Assembly: GCA_023440865.1 (NCBI GenBank)
Contig: JAEXRM010000190.1
Location: 1 to 9,909, forward strand
Length of the DNA: 9,909 bases
Reading direction: 5' to 3'
Source of the DNA: Bacillota bacterium
Lineage (GTDB): Bacteria; Bacillota; Clostridia; DSM-8532
The position numbers were made by a program, and so were the translations under genes. Below are positions 6,701 to 9,909 of the stretch, piece by piece (the first letter of the stretch is position 1; every line of letters starts with the position of its first letter). The notes beneath the pieces are model-generated. The model ran no database searches and was not told where the DNA came from. It saw only the letters and a program-made list of their open reading frames with translations.

Positions 6701-8127
6701 GGCCCCTGCAGATGCCAGATGTCGTTGATGATGTCTTCCCGAATGTTGGTGAGGATGGTCCCCAGCTCGTCTGCGTCCGCAGCGTTGAAGACACGCGCCG
6801 GTGGTGCATTGCAGGCATCGGCGATGTCATTGACGCTGTCCAGGTCGCTTCTCCTTGCCGAGAATCCGATCACATACACCTTTGCATAGTCCGAACCGGA
6901 CAACAGGGTGCCGATCTGATCGACATAGGCCGTCCCGTAAGGATCAAGCGTGGAGCCATCTCCGATGATCTGCCCGCCGCGGGCATACTCATCATCATTG
7001 AGGACATTGCCGTTCGTGGTCATGTACTGGCTGCGATTTGTCGGGCTGACCGTGGCGAATGTCGTCACGCCGTCCACCAGCACGACGCAATAGTTCTTCA
7101 CACGGATACCGGCGGCAACGGTCGCTTCCTTGTCCCGAAGCTGCCAATAGGCACGGCGCAGTCCATCTCCCGTGTTCGTCCCGCCGATGGCGGACATGCC
7201 GCTGATGTCGGACAACAGCTGTGCGGTTTGGGTTCGCGCGTTCCGGAATGCCTTGGGATTGTTCGCCGTCGTGGCGAAAGGCACGAGGGAGACCTGGATG
7301 TTGTCCTCCGCGGCGAAGCCGTTGATGAGGCTGGTCGCTTCATTCTTCAGAATGGTGATGCGTTTGTTGGCAACGGCCGCATGATCGTTGCCCCGCATGT
7401 CCCAGTCCATGCTGCCGGAATTGTCCATGACCATGGCGATGTGTCCCATCACACTCGTGGGCCGGTCTTCCGTTCGATACGCAAGCGCCACGGCCGGATC
7501 GACGGCCGTTCCCTGGTCGACGACCTGCAGCGCGTTCAGCGACTCTAGTTCGGAGGTCAGCACGACGGTCGCCTTGGGAAGGCCATATTCGTCGACCTCA
7601 CCATCCCGAAACACCTCCACTTTATATTGGATGAGGTTGTCGGCGTTGATCGGCGTGTTCTTGTGGAATGTCACCTTGTAGGTCAGGGTCTCGCTGGCTG
7701 CCATCAGGACGGTCTTGTCGTGGCTGTGGGTCGTGGTGTTGTACTTGAAGGATGCCAGCTCGGTGCCCGTGACTGCCGGATTGCCGCCGGCCGCCGGCCG
7801 GATGGTGACGGTATGGAGGCCGACATAGTCCCATCCCTCGGAGAGATTGTCCTCACGGAAACTCGATTGGGGGATGGTAAAGAGGGCGGATGAATAGCGG
7901 ACTGCCTGGTTGGTCTTTTCCATGGCCAGCCGTGTGCTGGCCTGCAGGTCATATTCCCTGGTGCTGATGGCGAAGACGCGGTTGCCAAATGTCATCATGG
8001 AAAAGCCACCAGCAATGACGATCAGCATCAGCGCCATGACGACGATGAGTTCGACCAGCGTGAATCCCTGTTGTCTGCATGTGTCGTTGCGGATCGTGGA
8101 CTTGATCTCATGAGGGGAAACAAACAT
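6691..8127 (-). CDS. Modular type IV prepilin with von Willebrand factor A domain
   Basis: The product has 478 residues. The class III signal peptide is RQQG^FTLVE, cleaved after Gly21, with Glu26 at +5, followed by a hydrophobic helix to about 46 and a pilin-like beta domain to about 210. From about 226 to the C-terminus is a vWA domain. Its metal-ion-dependent adhesion site looks complete: DNSGS (Asp235, Ser237, Ser239), Thr317 in GGTNTGDG, and Asp352 in VLVDG. The closing segment (FNAADADELGTILTNIREDI) is typical of the last vWA helix. vWA domains bind protein ligands through a divalent metal, and vWA-bearing minor pilins act as adhesins, as shown for PilB of Streptococcus sanguinis. The expected location is the pilus tip. 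The ATG at 8127 has AAGGTG 7 bases upstream. The gene follows the second PilX-like pilin by 41 bases and precedes the lectin pilin. A surface sensor role is an alternative to adhesion. Confidence 0.94.
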   Translation of the reverse strand: MFVSPHEIKSTIRNDTCRQQGFTLVELIVVMALMLIVIAGGFSMMTFGNRVFAISTREYDLQASTRLAMEKTNQAVRYSSALFTIPQSSFREDNLSEGWDYVGLHTVTIRPAAGGNPAVTGTELASFKYNTTTHSHDKTVLMAASETLTYKVTFHKNTPINADNLIQYKVEVFRDGEVDEYGLPKATVVLTSELESLNALQVVDQGTAVDPAVALAYRTEDRPTSVMGHIAMVMDNSGSMDWDMRGNDHAAVANKRITILKNEATSLINGFAAEDNIQVSLVPFATTANNPKAFRNARTQTAQLLSDISGMSAIGGTNTGDGLRRAYWQLRDKEATVAAGIRVKNYCVVLVDGVTTFATVSPTNRSQYMTTNGNVLNDDEYARGGQIIGDGSTLDPYGTAYVDQIGTLLSGSDYAKVYVIGFSARRSDLDSVNDIADACNAPPARVFNAADADELGTILTNIREDIINDIWHLQGPRL

Positions 8128-8168
8128 GGCGTGTCACCTTCCAATACCGCGATGGGCGCGTGGGCATG

Positions 8169-8645
8169 TCAGTTCTGCGTCCGCACCTTGACGGACGGAT
8201 TCGAAGCGAGGAAACGAAGAACGGAGCGCTTCGAGGTGCCATCATCCAATGAACCGGCAGAAGTGATGTTGATCCACCGTTCACCGGCAACGAGGATCGC
8301 CTTCACCTCGATGCGCGCCTCCCCCCCGTCCATGTCGATGGTGTCGACAAGCGTCGGCACAGTGGCGATGTTCGGCTGTGTGACGGTACCGAACTTCTTG
8401 TACAGCAGGGTGTCGTTCGCTCCGCCGACACCTTCCTGCAGGAGTGCCGCCACCGCCACATCGATGCCCGTCAATGCATAATAGTAGGCCTTGAGGTTTT
8501 TCTCCTGCTGCTTGGCCTGTCTGAGGTTTCCCATCACCATGTTGGCCAGCGCGCCGGCGAGAATGGTGATGACCGCAAGGGCTATGAGCACCACGACCAG
8601 GCCGCTTCCTTTTTGCTTGTTCATGCATGTGCAGGTGCGTGTCAT
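8169..8645 (-). CDS. PilX-like minor pilin lacking Glu at +5
   Basis: The product has 158 residues. A short positively charged leader ending KQKG (Gly13) precedes SGLVVVLIALAVITILAGAL, a hydrophobic helix that starts like processed pilins, but the +5 residue is Val18 instead of Glu. The AYYYALTGIDVAVAAL segment (53-68) matches the small-residue amphipathic helix seen after the membrane part in PilX-type proteins. The ending INITSAGSLDDGTSKR...LRFLA (about 125-147) is the usual closing beta strand pattern of that family. PilX/GspK-like pilins without Glu5 usually sit at the very tip of the filament. The start at 8645 has AAGGA about 9 bases upstream; an internal ATG at codon 8 has none. It begins 15 bases after the previous gene's stop codon, indicating one operon. 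Exact subunit identity (PilX, GspK or other) cannot be decided from sequence alone. Confidence 0.88.
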   Translation of the reverse strand: MTRTCTCMNKQKGSGLVVVLIALAVITILAGALANMVMGNLRQAKQQEKNLKAYYYALTGIDVAVAALLQEGVGGANDTLLYKKFGTVTQPNIATVPTLVDTIDMDGGEARIEVKAILVAGERWINITSAGSLDDGTSKRSVLRFLASNPSVKVRTQN

Positions 8646-8660
8646 GATTCGATTTCCTTC

Positions 8661-9191
8661 CTACTGCGGTCGAAACACGAAGATGGGGGTAGTCTCTCCC
8701 TGTGTCCCATATTCCATCATTTCCTGAACCATGGTGCCATGAACGGAGAGGGTGATGCGCTCCGCTCCTTCGCCAAACACGATCTCCAAGGCGCTGGTTT
8801 CCGGCGGAGCGCCTGCCGGCAATGCCTCATCGATGAACACGACGTCGGATGAACCGGCCGGATTTGTCTGGTGCATAAGGTTGGCCGTCTCTGCCGCCGC
8901 CGCCGTTGCCGATTCTGTGACGGTTCCCGACGACGCGATACCCAATGAGCCGGCCTGTAAGGTTTGCGGGTCGACCTGCCGAACACCTGGCTCGCCTGCG
9001 GCACGTTCCCTGGCTTGATTGCCAAAATACAACTGCAGTCCCAGCATGCCGCCGATGCACAAAACCGCAATGAATATGACCGCTTCAGTCAGGGAAAAGC
9101 CCCTGCGGCTTCCAACGGCTAGATCCTTGACGGTCGGATACCTCGATTCGTGCATGAGCCTGTATGCCTGATCAGCATGCTTCAGTTTCAC
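8661..9191 (-). CDS. Small type IV prepilin (canonical G^FSLTE signal)
   Basis: About 176 residues from the chosen start. The prepilin peptidase site is SRRG^FSLTE, with the conserved Glu at +5, then the helix AVIFIAVLCIGGMLGLQLYF. The mature soluble part is small and Ala/Thr-rich in its middle (TATAAAAETAN...), followed by a beta-rich end (ALEIVFGEGAERITLSVHG). It is too generic to assign to GspH, GspI or GspJ, but it is a minor pilin or pseudopilin. The GTG at 9191 is chosen because AAAGGA lies 6-7 bases upstream. This gives an unusually long leader of 31 residues. A TTG at 9212 has no ribosome site, and an ATG at 9155 would give a 19-residue leader but its CAGG is too close. The gene begins 98 bases after the first pilin-like gene ends and 15 bases separate it from the next one. 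Confidence 0.88.
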   Translation of the reverse strand: MKLKHADQAYRLMHESRYPTVKDLAVGSRRGFSLTEAVIFIAVLCIGGMLGLQLYFGNQARERAAGEPGVRQVDPQTLQAGSLGIASSGTVTESATAAAAETANLMHQTNPAGSSDVVFIDEALPAGAPPETSALEIVFGEGAERITLSVHGTMVQEMMEYGTQGETTPIFVFRPQ

Positions 9192-9289
9192 ATGGCATCC
9201 TTTCTCGCGCAAAGCGGCACGTGCGACGCCTGGTGCTGACAGGCCTGCTTTCGCTGTCTTTTGTTACGTCCACCACTGATGCGATCCAC

Positions 9290-9754
9290 TCATTTCACTT
9301 GCTCAGCCGCTCTGCTCCATCTTCCGTCCGGCAGACGGTACAGTTCGATTTCCTGGGTATCCTTTCTGTTGTTGATCTCACCGACCGACTCGATGTGCAG
9401 GTTCGTCCTGGTTCCCGTTAGCCGGATGGTGAAGGTTCCCTCCGGCAGCCCGGGCAGGCGGGTCGGCTTGCTGACGCCATTGTTGGCCGTGAACATGCCG
9501 GCCAGGGCTTCGTCCATCTGCTCACGGGTCATCAGGCCCGATTGATCGATGAACCACTGTGCTGTCGCATCCGCGCCCGAGCAGGCCAGACTTCTTGCCT
9601 GCAGCCATTCCTGCCTGACCGTGCCGTTGTTGAGGTCGAAAAAGCCGAATTGGACGATGGCTGCGCCAACAAAAACGAATACCGCCAGCAATACGAGCGC
9701 GATGACAAGCACCGGCTGATGGCCTCGATATGGCTGGATGCCGAATGTGCTCAT
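9290..9754 (-). CDS. PilX/GspK-like minor pilin lacking Glu at +5
   Basis: The product has 154 residues. A leader ending YRG (Gly11) precedes HQPVLVIALVLLAVFVFVGAAI, a pilin-type N-terminal helix in which the +5 position is Leu16 and not Glu. This resembles the N-terminus of PilX-type proteins (charged, Gly, then Val-Leu-Ile-Ala-Leu). After the helix, LQARSLACSGADATAQWFID (51-70) fits the small-residue helix that follows the membrane segment in that family. A short beta-rich part follows, including GTFTIRLTGTRTNLHIESVGEINN (106-129), the typical closing strands. Whether prepilin peptidase cleaves at Gly11 is inferred. The ATG at 9754 has GGAGG 4 bases upstream and overlaps the stop codon of a 20-codon mini-ORF. 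It appears to be the first gene of the pilin operon, as a hairpin and AT-rich leader lie just upstream. Confidence 0.85.
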   Translation of the reverse strand: MSTFGIQPYRGHQPVLVIALVLLAVFVFVGAAIVQFGFFDLNNGTVRQEWLQARSLACSGADATAQWFIDQSGLMTREQMDEALAGMFTANNGVSKPTRLPGLPEGTFTIRLTGTRTNLHIESVGEINNRKDTQEIELYRLPDGRWSRAAEQVK

Positions 9755-9813
9755 GCAACCTCCATGGTGATGACGCAGAACGAACCGTCATGCGCATCGC
9801 TCATATCAATCAT
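9751..9813 (-). CDS. Possible 20-codon leader ORF overlapping the first pilin gene
   Basis: The ATG at 9813 opens a frame reading MIDMSDAHDGSFCVITMEVA and ends in a TGA that shares four bases (ATGA) with the start of the first pilin-like gene. Two TAG codons precede it in frame, so it cannot be longer. There is no convincing ribosome site in front of its ATG. A frame this short stays open by chance fairly often, so the claim rests only on the ATGA junction, which is typical of translational coupling. Confidence 0.25.
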   Translation of the reverse strand: MIDMSDAHDGSFCVITMEVA

Positions 9814-9820
9814 CTACTAA

Positions 9821-9826
9821 ATAATA
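9821..9826 (-). promoter_or_regulatory. Candidate -10 box of the pilin operon promoter
   Basis: On the minus strand TATTAT (five of six matches to TATAAT) lies about 67 bases before the first pilin gene, inside the only clearly AT-rich stretch of the window (about 9800-9870). No good -35 box is found 16-18 bases upstream: the best hexamers (TGTCTA, ATGTCT) are poor. Either an activator is needed, another sigma factor is used, or this is chance. Confidence 0.25.
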
Positions 9827-9878
9827 CCTGTTTTCATTGACTTTAGACATGTTCTTCCGTTATTTTTTGAAAGAACGG

Positions 9879-9909
9879 CCCACGGGGTGGAAGGGTTGCA
9901 CCCCGTGGG
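9879..9909. terminator. Perfect 11-bp inverted repeat, probable end of the preceding unit
   Basis: The arms CCCACGGGGTG (9879-9889) and CACCCCGTGGG (9899-9909) are perfect complements around a 9-base loop, and the stem may extend past the window edge. Read on the minus strand it is followed by CCGTTCTTTC, a weak T-rich tail, so it could end transcription coming from a gene to the right. A plus-strand terminator cannot be judged because its tail lies outside the window. An operator or bidirectional terminator is also possible. Confidence 0.5.

Noticed and set aside
9192..9212. TTG start at 9212 for the small prepilin
   Set aside because: No ribosome site precedes it, whereas the GTG at 9191 has AAAGGA at good spacing.
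9837..9865. Possible plus-strand promoter (TTGACT, 17 bases, TTATTT)
   Set aside because: The -10 match is poor, and it would read straight into the hairpin at the window edge with no visible gene.

Overview
The window is a compact, one-directional block of bacterial genes, all read from the minus strand (right to left as printed). There are five type IV pilin-like genes, then a prolipoprotein diacylglyceryl transferase (Lgt)-family gene, a large membrane-anchored coiled-coil protein, and the first 70 codons of a gene that runs off the left edge. The DNA is fairly GC-rich. Most starts have purine-rich Shine-Dalgarno sites (GGAGG, AAGGA). The organism cannot be named from this. The modular adhesin-type pilins and the Lgt variant with a Cys-Gly-Cys-Cys-like core would fit a GC-rich Gram-positive or a related deep lineage, but that is a weak inference.

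Reading in the direction of transcription: (a) 9755-9909 is an AT-rich leader with a perfect 11-bp inverted repeat at the right edge, probably the end of the preceding unit, a possible -10 box and a 20-codon mini-ORF. (b) 9290-9754 is a small PilX/GspK-like pilin without Glu at +5. (c) 8661-9191 is a small prepilin with the canonical G^FSLTE site. (d) 8169-8645 is a second PilX-like pilin without Glu at +5. (e) 6691-8127 is a prepilin fused to a von Willebrand factor A (vWA) domain with an intact metal site. (f) 3741-6614 is a very large prepilin fused to a LamG/concanavalin A-like lectin domain, two Big_4-like Ig domains and three regular 83-residue Big_2 Ig domains. (g) 2883-3671 is the Lgt-family enzyme. 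(h) 315-2819 is an 834-residue protein with three membrane helices and about 650 residues of helical tail, resembling ZorA/MotA-type stator proteins in layout. (i) 1-211 is the unrecognised partial gene.

The likely shared job is to build the tip of a type IV pilus or related filament and equip it with adhesive modules. Small minor pilins, two of them lacking Glu at +5, would prime or cap the filament. The vWA pilin and the lectin/Ig pilin would be displayed as ligand-binding heads. This pairing of a vWA pilin with a lectin pilin recalls PilB and PilC of Streptococcus sanguinis. No pilus motor, platform protein or prepilin peptidase lies in the window, so that machinery must be encoded elsewhere. 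The Lgt-family enzyme and the ZorA-like protein are unexpected companions and are the parts most worth following downstream.
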